The notes beneath the pieces were generated by a model that was not told the DNA's origin, ran no database searches, and saw only the letters and a list, made by a program, of their open reading frames with translations. Positions 1-8,376 of a stretch of DNA of 33,179 nt are shown piece by piece (the stretch's first letter is position 1; each line of letters starts with the position of its first letter). The stretch is from Bacteroidales bacterium (GTDB lineage: Bacteria > Bacteroidota > Bacteroidia > Bacteroidales > UBA3663). A program made the translations under genes and the position numbers. The stretch lies in assembly GCA_004557315.1 (NCBI GenBank), contig SFEH01000009.1:1-33179 (forward strand), in the 5' to 3' direction.

Positions 1-1587
1 CTGCTTGACCACAGGCACGATGCCAAGCTGCTTGCGGCGGTTGCGCACGTGCAGGCTCTCGGTTTCGGCCAAGTCCTTGATCTTCTCGTCCTTGACCACC
101 GCCCTGGCAATCTGGAAGTCGCTGAAACCCTTGCGCTTAGCTTCGCGCAGGAGGTCGGCAGGCACCTTCTCGATGTCGTCATACTGTTTCAGTGCCTCAT
201 CGGTGAGCACTATGCCCTTGAGTTTCTGGAGGAACCATTTGTCAATCTTGGTGAGGTCGTGAATCTGATCGACCGAATAGCCAGCCCTCATTGCCTTTGA
301 GATGACGAACACGCGCTTGTCGGTCGGTTCGCGAAGTGCCTTGTCGATGTCATCGACCTGAATGACCTTGTTCTCGACAAAGCCATGCATACCCTGGCCG
401 ATCATGCGGAGACCCTTCTGTATAGCCTCCTCGAAGGTACGACCGATGGCCATCACCTCGCCCACCGACTTCATGCTTGAGCCAAGTTCGCGATCGACAC
501 CCTGGAACTTGCCAAGGTCCCAGCGAGGAATCTTGCAGACCACATAGTCGAGAGCAGGTTCGAAGAATGCCGAAGTGGTCTTGGTGACAGAGTTCTTGAG
601 TTCGAACAAGCCATAGCCGAGACCGAGTTTGGCAGCGACGAAAGCGAGAGGATAGCCAGTGGCCTTGGATGCGAGAGCAGAACTGCGGCTCAAGCGGGCA
701 TTGACCTCGATGACACGATAGTCCTCGGAGAACGGGTCGTAAGCATATTGCACATTACATTCGCCCACGATGCCGATGTGACGGATGATCTTGATCGAGA
801 GCTCACGCAGCTTGTGATAGTCGCGATTGGAGAGAGTCTGCGAAGGAGCCACCACAATCGACTCACCAGTGTGGATGCCGAGAGGGTCGAAGTTCTCCAT
901 ATTGCAGACGGTGATGCAGTTGTCGTAGCGGTCGCGCACCACCTCATACTCCACTTCTTTCCAGCCCTTGAGACTCTTCTCGACAAGTATCTGAGGCGAG
1001 AAGCTGAGAGCCTTGTTGCCGATGGCAATGAGCTGCTCCTCATCGTCACAGAAACCCGAGCCCAAGCCACCGAGGGCGTATGCCGCACGGATGATGACAG
1101 GATAGCCAAGGTCGCGTGCAGCCTGCTTTGCCTCATCGAGCGTGTTGCAGGCATGGCTCTTGATAGTGTTGACACCAATCTCATCGAGACGCTCCACGAA
1201 GAGTTCGCGGTCTTCGGTGTCGATGATAGCCTGGACAGGAGTACCGAGCACCTGCACGTTGTATTTCTCGAGCACGCCACTCTTGTAGAGCTCAACTCCG
1301 CAGTTCAATGCCGTCTGTCCGCCGAAGCTGAGCAGGATGCCATCGGGACGTTCCTTCTCGATGACCTTCTCGACGAAAAATGGAGTGACAGGCAAGAAAT
1401 ACACACGGTCGGCAACGCCTTCCGAAGTCTGCACTGTGGCAATATTCGGGTTGATGAGAACGCTCTTGATGCCTTCTTCCTTCAAAGCCTTGAGAGCCTG
1501 TGAGCCTGAATAGTCAAATTCGCCAGCTTCTCCGATCTTGAGAGCACCAGACCCAAGGAGCAGCACTTTCTTAATATCTTGAATCAT
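1..1587 (-). CDS. carB: carbamoyl-phosphate synthase large subunit, N-terminal half (3' end cut by window edge)
   Basis: Reading from the ATG at 1587 to the left edge gives 529 codons without a stop. The protein would make carbamoyl phosphate from bicarbonate, ATP and ammonia delivered by CarA, for pyrimidine and arginine synthesis. The start reads MIQDIKKVLLLGSG and is followed by GEAGEFDYSGSQ, FGGQTALNCGVEL, AYALGGLGSG, GWKEVEYEVVRD and EVNARLSRSSALASKATG. These mark the first ATP-grasp (carboxyphosphate) domain, and the visible part runs into the oligomerisation domain. Full-length family members are about 1,070 residues, so roughly half is missing here. It lies 37 bases downstream of carA in the same direction. 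The wording of several motifs is closer to eukaryotic CPS/CAD than to E. coli CarB as I remember them. The family call is very safe. Confidence 0.96.
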   Translation of the reverse strand, partial: MIQDIKKVLLLGSGALKIGEAGEFDYSGSQALKALKEEGIKSVLINPNIATVQTSEGVADRVYFLPVTPFFVEKVIEKERPDGILLSFGGQTALNCGVELYKSGVLEKYNVQVLGTPVQAIIDTEDRELFVERLDEIGVNTIKSHACNTLDEAKQAARDLGYPVIIRAAYALGGLGSGFCDDEEQLIAIGNKALSFSPQILVEKSLKGWKEVEYEVVRDRYDNCITVCNMENFDPLGIHTGESIVVAPSQTLSNRDYHKLRELSIKIIRHIGIVGECNVQYAYDPFSEDYRVIEVNARLSRSSALASKATGYPLAFVAAKLGLGYGLFELKNSVTKTTSAFFEPALDYVVCKIPRWDLGKFQGVDRELGSSMKSVGEVMAIGRTFEEAIQKGLRMIGQGMHGFVENKVIQVDDIDKALREPTDKRVFVISKAMRAGYSVDQIHDLTKIDKWFLQKLKGIVLTDEALKQYDDIEKVPADLLREAKRKGFSDFQIARAVVKDEKIKDLAETESLHVRNRRKQLGIVPVVKQ

Positions 1588-1624
1588 GAATTTTCTGTTT
1601 TGTTTTGTCTTCAAAAAATATATG

Positions 1625-2734
1625 TTAGAGCAAAGAGAAGAACTGACCGAAGATGAACTCAGTGTCGGTAGGACCCGAACATGCCTCGGGATGGAACTGA
1701 GCCGAGAACCAAGGCATGGTCTTGTGGCGGATACCCTCATTTGAGCCATCGTTCATGTTGATGAAGAGCGGCTCCCAGTCCTCAGGTATAGTGTCGTTGT
1801 TGACTGCATAACCATGGTTCTGCGATGTGATGAAGCATTGTTCGGTAGGCTTGCCGTCTTTCATCAGGCGCACAGGCTGGTTGTGACCTCGGTGTCCGTA
1901 TTTGAGCTTCTCGACCTTGGCTCCTGCGGCAAGCGAGAGAATCTGGTTTCCCATACAGATGCCATAGATAGGACGGCCGAGTTTCATATATTCCTTGACA
2001 TTCTCGACAGTGGCATTGCAGAGATTAGGGTCGCCAGGACCGTTGGAGATGAACAAGCCATCGAACGAATCGCCCCATCCCTCCTGCTCTGGTATGGCGT
2101 TGAAGTCATAGTCCCAAGGCACGACAGTAATCGACACATCATACTTGAGCAATTCGCGAATGATATTCTGCTTCACCCCCATGTCGATGAGACACACCCT
2201 CTTCTTGCCTGTGCCGAAGTGCTCGACCTTCTTGGTACTCACTATTGCCACCTGATTGACGAGGTTAGGATTCTCAAACTCAATGTCCTCGCCTCCATCG
2301 AACACTATCTTTCCCGACATCGAGCCATGTTCGCGAAGTATCTTGGTCAGTTCGCGCGTGTCGATGCCTTCGATGCCCACCACCTTCTCTTCCTTGAGCC
2401 ATTGAGCCAACGAGCGGTTGGCATTCCAGTGGCTGTATTCCTCAGAATAGTCGCTCACCACCAATGCACGCACATGGATGTGGTCGCTCTCGTAATACGA
2501 CGAGAGTCCATTGGCCTCTTCCGAAGCCGACGGAACTCCATAGTTGCCCACAAGAGGGAAGGTCATCACCAGGATCTGACCGCTGTAGGAAGGGTCGGTC
2601 AGGCTCTCGGGATAACCCATCATGGCAGTGTTGAACACCACCTCGCCATTGACAGGCTTCTCATAGCCGAAGCTGGTGCCGTGGAAGCTGTAACCGCCTT
2701 CAAGCACCAGAGTCACTTTTTGCTTTTCTTTCAT
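1625..2734 (-). CDS. carA: carbamoyl-phosphate synthase small (glutaminase) subunit
   Basis: This 369-residue protein hydrolyses glutamine and passes ammonia to CarB. The N-terminal small-subunit domain begins VTLVLEGGYSFHGTSFG and includes NTAMMGYPESLTDPSY. The C-terminal class I amidotransferase domain shows the nucleophile motif GICMGNQ and the His-Glu motif AQFHPEA. I chose the ATG at 2734. The frame stays open upstream to 2812, but that extra stretch is translated from a purine-rich palindromic repeat (reading LSTLSTLSSLTSLSS) and does not look like protein. carA sits between dapL and carB in the same operon direction. The gap to dapL is much longer than other junctions in the operon because it carries the repeat element, which should form part of the mRNA just ahead of the start codon. 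Confidence 0.97.
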   Translation of the reverse strand: MKEKQKVTLVLEGGYSFHGTSFGYEKPVNGEVVFNTAMMGYPESLTDPSYSGQILVMTFPLVGNYGVPSASEEANGLSSYYESDHIHVRALVVSDYSEEYSHWNANRSLAQWLKEEKVVGIEGIDTRELTKILREHGSMSGKIVFDGGEDIEFENPNLVNQVAIVSTKKVEHFGTGKKRVCLIDMGVKQNIIRELLKYDVSITVVPWDYDFNAIPEQEGWGDSFDGLFISNGPGDPNLCNATVENVKEYMKLGRPIYGICMGNQILSLAAGAKVEKLKYGHRGHNQPVRLMKDGKPTEQCFITSQNHGYAVNNDTIPEDWEPLFINMNDGSNEGIRHKTMPWFSAQFHPEACSGPTDTEFIFGQFFSLL

Positions 2735-2762
2735 ATTTCCTAATTTGTTTGAATTATTGCAA

Positions 2763-2918
2763 GAAGATAAAGAAGTTAAAGAAGATAAAGTAGATAAAGT
2801 AGATAAAGACAAAAGCTATATTGTCTGTTCTGTATTATTGAAGCAAAAGGATAATAATTCTAAAAGACTAACATCATTTGTCATTAACTCCTTTATCTTC
2901 TTTAACTTCTTTATCTTC
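2763..2918. repeat. palindromic intergenic element, copy A
   Basis: The left arm (2763-2790) and right arm (2891-2918) are perfect 28-base inverted repeats built from the 9-base units GAAGATAAA and GAAGTTAAA; further units (GTAGATAAA) follow on the left. The 100-base centre shares blocks with copy B at 30217-30359, such as ATTGTC, TTGAAGnAAAAGGA and AAGACTAACATCAT. It lies between dapL and carA on the minus-strand transcript. RNA from either strand could form a 28-base-pair hairpin. No transposase is present and no target-site duplication is evident. Confidence 0.85.
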
Positions 2919-2927
2919 CCCAAAACA

Positions 2928-4124
2928 TCATTTACCACTCAGTCTCTCCATTGCTCTCAAGCAGTCTTCACGCTGACCGAATGCAGTGAGGCGGAAGTAG
3001 CCCTCGCCCGAAGGACCGAAGCCGACACCAGGGGTACCGACAATGTTAGGACCGTGAAGTAGCTGGTCGAAGAACTCCCACGACGTTACGCCTTCTGGAG
3101 TCTTGAGCCAGATATATGGAGCATTGACACCACCCCACACCTGGAAGCCTGCCTTGATGAGACCCTCGCGCATGATACGCGCATTCTCCATATAATAGTC
3201 GATAGTGGCGCGTACCTGAGCCTTGCCTTCTTCGGTGTAGATAGCCTCGGCTGCACGCTGCTGGATGTAGCTTGTGCCATTGAACTTGGTGCACTGGCGA
3301 CGGTTCCACAGAGGATTGAGTGCGACACGTTCGCCACTCGAAGTGCGGGCAGTCAGCTCGCGAGGCACGATGGTATAGCCACATCGCACGCCAGTAAAAC
3401 CAGCAGTCTTGGAATAGCTGTGGAACTCGATGGCACATTTCTTTGCACCCTCGCACTCATAGATGCTGTGAGGAATACCCTCCTCACGGATATATGCCTC
3501 ATAAGCCGCATCGTACATGATGATAGCATCATTGGCCAATGCATAATCTACCCATTTCTGCAACTCGGTCTTCGAGATCACAGTTCCTGTTGGGTTGTTT
3601 GGATAGCAGAGATAGATGACATCGACACGTTCAGCAGGAAGCGAAGGCACGAAGTTGTTGCCGGCATTGCATGGAGCATAGATGATGTCGTCGCGTCCAG
3701 CCATTCGGTTGCTATCGACATAGACAGGATAGATAGGATCGGTCATGCAGAGGCGGTTGTTGAGACCAAGGATGTCGCCAATGTTGCCAGTGTCGCTCTT
3801 TGCACCATCGTTGATAAACACCTCATCGAGTTCAAGGCTGATGCCACGAGGCTGGAAGTCACCCTCGATGATAGCTTTCTGAAGGAAGTCATAGCCATGT
3901 TCAGGACCATAGCCACGGAAGGTGCTTGCCGATGCCATCTCATCGACAGCTCGATGCAAGGCACTGATGACGGCAGGACAAAGTGGCTGAGTGACATCGC
4001 CGATACCCAGACGGATGACATCGGCTTCAGGATTGGCAGCCTTGAAGTCGGCTACTCGATGAGCAATCTCTGAGAATAAATATGAAGCATTCAGCTTCAG
4101 GAAGTTTTCGTTGACTTGAGACAT
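2928..4124 (-). CDS. dapL: LL-diaminopimelate aminotransferase
   Basis: This 398-residue PLP enzyme converts tetrahydrodipicolinate directly to LL-diaminopimelate with glutamate as amino donor, bypassing the succinyl/acetyl branch. It is recognised by the family's N-terminus (NENFLKLNASYLFSEIA), VIRLGIGDVTQPL, the substrate region GYGPEHGYDFL, YPNNPTGTV, and the lysine motif SYSKTAGFTGVRCGYTIVP that carries the PLP Schiff base. The length fits the family (about 400-410). The ATG at 4124 lies 9 bases after the pyrG stop, indicating co-transcription. dapF, which acts on its product, lies three genes upstream in the same operon, so the two last steps to meso-diaminopimelate (cell wall and lysine) are together. 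The carA-side end is followed by the copy A repeat. Confidence 0.95.
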   Translation of the reverse strand: MSQVNENFLKLNASYLFSEIAHRVADFKAANPEADVIRLGIGDVTQPLCPAVISALHRAVDEMASASTFRGYGPEHGYDFLQKAIIEGDFQPRGISLELDEVFINDGAKSDTGNIGDILGLNNRLCMTDPIYPVYVDSNRMAGRDDIIYAPCNAGNNFVPSLPAERVDVIYLCYPNNPTGTVISKTELQKWVDYALANDAIIMYDAAYEAYIREEGIPHSIYECEGAKKCAIEFHSYSKTAGFTGVRCGYTIVPRELTARTSSGERVALNPLWNRRQCTKFNGTSYIQQRAAEAIYTEEGKAQVRATIDYYMENARIMREGLIKAGFQVWGGVNAPYIWLKTPEGVTSWEFFDQLLHGPNIVGTPGVGFGPSGEGYFRLTAFGQREDCLRAMERLSGK

Positions 4125-4133
4125 ATATTATAT

Positions 4134-5714
4134 TCATTTAATCGTTTTGACAAAATCCATGAACAGCGGATGCGGGTTGAGCACAGTGCTCGAATATTCA
4201 GGATGGAACTGAGTGCCGATATACCATTTCTTGTCGGGAATCTCGACAATCTCGACAAGGTCTGACTCAGGGTTGCGGCCTGTACACTTCATGCCATGAG
4301 CCTCATATTCGTCGATATACTTGTTGTTGAACTCATAGCGATGGCGATGACGCTCGCTGATCTCACAGCTGCCATATATCTCAGCTACACGGCTATCTGC
4401 CAAGAGGTTGCACTTATATGCACCAAGACGCATCGTACCGCCCATATTGGTGATGTTCTTCTGGCTCTCCATGATGTCGATCACGTTGTGAGGAGTCTCA
4501 GTATCCATCTCCTTGCTGTTGGCATCGGCATAGCCGAGGACATTTCGCGCGAACTCTATAACCATCATCTGCATACCGAGGCAGATGCCGAAAGTAGGGA
4601 TGTCGTGGGTGCGTGTATATTGTGCTGCAATGATCTTGCCCTCGATGCCACGAGTGCCGAAACCTGGGCAGATGAGCACACCAGCCATTCCCTCGAGTTT
4701 CTGTGCCACATTGTCGGCTGTCACCTCCTCGCTGTTGATGAAGTGAATCTTGACCTTCACCTCATTGTAGATACCTGCGAGGTTGAGGCTCTCGCGAATG
4801 CTCTTATAGGCATCCTGCAAGTCGTATTTGCCCACTAGACCCACATGCACCTCACGGGTGGCATGACGTTGCAGTTCGAGGAACTTGTGCCAGCTTGCCA
4901 TCGAAGGACGCTCACCTACAGGGATGCCGAACTTGCGCAGGATGGCAGCATCGATGCCCTGGGTCTGCATGCTCACAGGCACATCATAGATGCTTGGCAT
5001 GTCTTCGCTCTGAACCACACATTCGAGATCGACATTGCAGAACGATGCCACCTTCTGACGCACGCCATCCGACAGGTGCTTCTCGGTACGGAGCACAAGC
5101 ACATCGGGCTGAATACCCATACCCTGCATCTCCTTGACCGAATGCTGGGTCGGCTTGGTCTTCAGTTCGTCGGCAGCCTTGAGATAAGGCACATAGGTGA
5201 GATGCACGCTCACTGCCTTGTTGCCAAGTTCCCAGCGAAGCTGACGAATGGCCTCAAGGAATGGAGCACTCTCGATGTCGCCAATCGTACCGCCAATCTC
5301 GGTGATGACGAAGTCAAACTCATCATCATCGCGCCTCATGCGATGCTTGATCTCGTCGGTGATGTGAGGAACCACCTGGATGGTCTTGCCAAGATAGTCG
5401 CCACGACGCTCACGGTCGATGACGGTCTTGTAGATCCTGCCAGTAGTGACCGAATTGTTGCGCGTTGTGCGGATGCCAGTGAAACGCTCATAGTGGCCAA
5501 GGTCGAGGTCGGTCTCCATGCCATCGACAGTCACATAGCACTCACCATGCTCGTATGGGTTGAGCGTACCAGGGTCGATGTTGATATATGGGTCGAACTT
5601 CTGTATTGTGATTTTGTAGCCTCTTGCCTGAAGCAACATACCGATGCTCGAAGAAACAATGCCTTTACCGAGGGAGGAAACCACACCTCCTGTTACAAAG
5701 ATATATCGTGTCAT
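4134..5714 (-). CDS. pyrG: CTP synthase (glutamine-hydrolysing)
   Basis: This 526-residue enzyme aminates UTP to CTP using ATP and glutamine. The N-terminal synthetase domain starts MTRYIFVTGGVVSSLGKG and includes KFDPYINIDPGTLNPYEHGE and the ITEIGGTIGDIES motif. The C-terminal class I glutaminase domain has FGICLGMQ with the catalytic Cys, and TQFHPEYSS with His and Glu. The length is slightly below the usual 535-545 with no domain missing. The ATG at 5714 follows the PurF-like gene by 35 bases, and dapL begins 9 bases after the pyrG stop. With carAB in the same operon, pyrimidine synthesis at both the carbamoyl phosphate and CTP steps is grouped with glutamate synthase. Confidence 0.98.
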   Translation of the reverse strand: MTRYIFVTGGVVSSLGKGIVSSSIGMLLQARGYKITIQKFDPYINIDPGTLNPYEHGECYVTVDGMETDLDLGHYERFTGIRTTRNNSVTTGRIYKTVIDRERRGDYLGKTIQVVPHITDEIKHRMRRDDDEFDFVITEIGGTIGDIESAPFLEAIRQLRWELGNKAVSVHLTYVPYLKAADELKTKPTQHSVKEMQGMGIQPDVLVLRTEKHLSDGVRQKVASFCNVDLECVVQSEDMPSIYDVPVSMQTQGIDAAILRKFGIPVGERPSMASWHKFLELQRHATREVHVGLVGKYDLQDAYKSIRESLNLAGIYNEVKVKIHFINSEEVTADNVAQKLEGMAGVLICPGFGTRGIEGKIIAAQYTRTHDIPTFGICLGMQMMVIEFARNVLGYADANSKEMDTETPHNVIDIMESQKNITNMGGTMRLGAYKCNLLADSRVAEIYGSCEISERHRHRYEFNNKYIDEYEAHGMKCTGRNPESDLVEIVEIPDKKWYIGTQFHPEYSSTVLNPHPLFMDFVKTIK

Positions 5715-5749
5715 TCAAATATTTATTATCAATTATTGATCAACAAATC

Positions 5750-7543
5750 CTAATTCTTTCTTGCTTCATACCATTGGGTATAAGATATTCGGCAGAGCCT
5801 CTCGCCTCCCGGTGTCGGATATTTACCAGAGAAGTACCAGTCGCCAGGGTGATTTGGGATAGCCTGGTGGAGTCCTTCGAGACTTTGGAACACAAGCTCA
5901 ATAGGAGTCTTGACAGTAGCAGGCTGAAGGAGCTCGACCATCTTGAGATTGAGTTCGTCGGCTGTGAAAGGCTCATAGATTCGTCGCACAGGATTGCCTT
6001 GTGATTGGATCTTGCACTCTTCATAGACCTCATCGAGCAACGAATGCATTCCCCGTTCTTCGATCAATGCCACTGCTGCCTGAAAAGCGATAAACTCGCC
6101 AATACGGCTCATGTCGATGCCATAGAAATCGGGATAACGAATCTGAGGCGCACTGCTCACTATCACTATCTTGCGAGGATGCAGGCGGTCGAGTATCTGG
6201 ATGATACTCTCGCGCAAGGTCGTGCCTCTCACTATGCTGTCATCGATGACGACAAGGTTATCGACACCTGGCTGAACAGTGCCGAAGGTGATGTCATAGA
6301 CGTGGGCAGCGAGGTTGTTGCGCGAAGTGCCTTCGGTGATGAAGGTGCGCAACTTGATGTCTTTCCACACGACCTTCTCCGAACGCACCAGCGAGAGAGG
6401 CTTGCCAATATCGACGCAATGCTGACGTATGCCATCCATCATGCCGTGATATGCCACCTCGGCTGTGTTAGGAATATAAGAGAACACACTATGCTCGATG
6501 TCACCATCGATACTCTTCAGGATGGCATCGCGCAACTGGAAGCCAAGCAGCTTGCGTTCGCGATGAATGTCAAAGTCGTTGCCTCGGCTGAAATAGATTC
6601 GCTCGAACGAACATGCCTGATACTTGGCAGGCTCGATGATCTGCTCGAAATTGAGATCGCCTGCCGCATTGACCATGATGGCACGTCCAGGGGCAAGTTC
6701 ACAGATGTCGGAAGCATCGACCGCGAAAGTCGTCTGAAGCACAGGACGCTCGCTTGCCACAGCCACCACCTCATCATCGACATAGTAGAAAGCAGGACGG
6801 ATGCCAGCAGGATCGCGCATTGCAAAAAACTCGCCACTGCCGGTCAGTCCGCACATCACATATCCACCATCGAAATGAGGCATAGTGGTGCGCAACACAT
6901 TGGCAATCTGGACATGTGAGTCGATGAAACGAGTGATGTCAAGTCCTTCGAGCCCCATCTGCTGAGCTTCAGCAAAGAGTCGTTCCACCTCACGGTCGAG
7001 ACGATGTCCCATAAGTTCGAGAAGAATATAGGAGTCGCTGTAGATACGCGGATACTGACCCTGGCTTGTGAGGAAGTCGAACACCTCGCTGATATTGGTC
7101 ATGTTGAAGTTACCGCAGAGACAGAGGTTCTTTGCCTTCCAGTTGTTGCGTCGCAAGAACGGATGCACGTATTTCAGTCCGCCCTTGCCCGTGGTCGAAT
7201 ATCGCAGATGACCCATATACATCTCGCCGATGTAAGGCACAGGAGCTTCAGGCTCATCTTCGGCAGGATGAGCAATCTGATGATAGACCGACTGGAACAC
7301 CTTGGTGATGGCATCCTTGCCCTCGGCCTTCTCGCGATACATATACTCATGTCCTGGTTTCTGGTCGAGCTTGACACAAGCCAGACCTGCACCCTCCTGA
7401 CCTCGGTTATGCTGCTTCTCCATCATCAGATAGAGCTTCTCAAGGGCATAGCGGTGAGTGCCGTATTTCTTCTCATAGTAGGCGAGCGGCTTGCGCAGTC
7501 TGATCATTGCAATGCCACATTCGTGCTTCAGCTGATCCATCAT
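5750..7543 (-). CDS. PurF-family glutamine amidotransferase / phosphoribosyltransferase (amidophosphoribosyltransferase-like, long form)
   Basis: A 597-residue protein with a class II (Ntn) glutaminase domain followed by a phosphoribosyltransferase domain. The presumed nucleophile is Cys9 in LKHECGIAMIRL, so a short propeptide would have to be removed. HNRGQEGAGLA and GHLRYSTTGKG are typical of the glutaminase, and VVIDDSIVRGTTLRES (about residue 415) is a canonical PRPP-binding loop. The usual HNG oxyanion segment reads GNFNMTN here. The protein is 90-120 residues longer than standard PurF, with extra sequence in the glutaminase domain and a C-terminal tail ending YTQWYEARKN. It may be the purine enzyme or a Bacteroidetes paralogue. 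Two ATGs are adjacent (7543 and 7540); the first overlaps the dapF stop as ATGA, with GGAGAG a few bases upstream. Confidence 0.88.
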   Translation of the reverse strand: MMDQLKHECGIAMIRLRKPLAYYEKKYGTHRYALEKLYLMMEKQHNRGQEGAGLACVKLDQKPGHEYMYREKAEGKDAITKVFQSVYHQIAHPAEDEPEAPVPYIGEMYMGHLRYSTTGKGGLKYVHPFLRRNNWKAKNLCLCGNFNMTNISEVFDFLTSQGQYPRIYSDSYILLELMGHRLDREVERLFAEAQQMGLEGLDITRFIDSHVQIANVLRTTMPHFDGGYVMCGLTGSGEFFAMRDPAGIRPAFYYVDDEVVAVASERPVLQTTFAVDASDICELAPGRAIMVNAAGDLNFEQIIEPAKYQACSFERIYFSRGNDFDIHRERKLLGFQLRDAILKSIDGDIEHSVFSYIPNTAEVAYHGMMDGIRQHCVDIGKPLSLVRSEKVVWKDIKLRTFITEGTSRNNLAAHVYDITFGTVQPGVDNLVVIDDSIVRGTTLRESIIQILDRLHPRKIVIVSSAPQIRYPDFYGIDMSRIGEFIAFQAAVALIEERGMHSLLDEVYEECKIQSQGNPVRRIYEPFTADELNLKMVELLQPATVKTPIELVFQSLEGLHQAIPNHPGDWYFSGKYPTPGGERLCRISYTQWYEARKN

Positions 7544-8364
7544 ATTGTCTCTCCTTCAAAAACCGTTACAGCAGGTCCGGTCATGTAGATATGATTGTCG
7601 TCGCGCCATTCGATATGGAGAGTACCACCATCCATCTCGATATCGGAGATACGGCCAGCATGACCGGTAAGTGCAGCAGCCACAGCCGTAGCACAAGCAC
7701 CTGTGCCGCATGCAAGCGTGATGCCACTGCCTCTCTCCCACACCCTCATGCGCAGAGTGCCATCGGGACGACGGGTGACAAACTCAATGTTGCATCGCTC
7801 GGGAAAGGCAGGATCGAACTCGAGTTTCTTGCCCACCACAGGCAACTCCACATCCATGACCTCAGGTACGAAGATGACGAAATGAGGATTGCCCATCGAC
7901 ACGAAAGTGCCTTCATAGCCACCTACATTGAAAAGATTGTTCCTGACCGCCACGGAGTTGGCAATCAGGAATTGAGAAGGCACCTCAGTGCGAGGTTCGC
8001 CCATATCGACAGTAGCCGACGATACTTTTCCATCTTCGCCAAGCTGAAGCTGGATGGTCTTGATGCCCGAAAGAGTCTCGAGAGTGACAGTCGTCTTATC
8101 GGTGAGCTGATGGTCATAGACATACTTGCCGACACAGCGTGTGCCATTGCCGCACATCATTGCTTCGCTGCCATCGTTATTGTATATGTGCATCGAGAAG
8201 TCAGCCACATCGCTCTTGCCTATCAGGATAAGGCCATCGCTGCCAATGCCGAAGTGAGGGCGGCTAAGCGCCACACTCACCTCTACTGGATTTTCTATAG
8301 GACACTCTGGCGTATAGACATATATATAGTCGTTGCCAGCACCATGCATCTTGGTAAATTTCAT
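7540..8364 (-). CDS. dapF: diaminopimelate epimerase
   Basis: This 274-residue cofactor-free epimerase interconverts LL- and meso-diaminopimelate for peptidoglycan and lysine. It starts MKFTKMHGAGNDYIYV. The two catalytic cysteines are visible as Cys71 in MMCGNGTRCVGKY and Cys219 in LACGTGACAT, each in its usual loop, and the length is normal for the family. The start lies 12 bases after the gltD stop, and the dapF stop overlaps the start of the PurF-like gene by 4 bases (ATGA), so the genes are probably translationally coupled. Together with dapL downstream in the operon it completes the DapL-type pathway. Confidence 0.97.
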   Translation of the reverse strand: MKFTKMHGAGNDYIYVYTPECPIENPVEVSVALSRPHFGIGSDGLILIGKSDVADFSMHIYNNDGSEAMMCGNGTRCVGKYVYDHQLTDKTTVTLETLSGIKTIQLQLGEDGKVSSATVDMGEPRTEVPSQFLIANSVAVRNNLFNVGGYEGTFVSMGNPHFVIFVPEVMDVELPVVGKKLEFDPAFPERCNIEFVTRRPDGTLRMRVWERGSGITLACGTGACATAVAAALTGHAGRISDIEMDGGTLHIEWRDDNHIYMTGPAVTVFEGETI

Positions 8365-8376
8365 ACTATTGCAGTA

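Noticed and set aside
748..1503. Plus-strand open frames opposite carB and other large genes
   Set aside because: They are antisense shadows of well-supported genes and lack motifs or plausible starts of their own.
2735..2812. N-terminal extension of CarA rich in Leu/Ser/Thr
   Set aside because: It is a translation of the 9-base repeat units of the palindromic element; the CarA family starts near MKEKQKVTLVLEGG.
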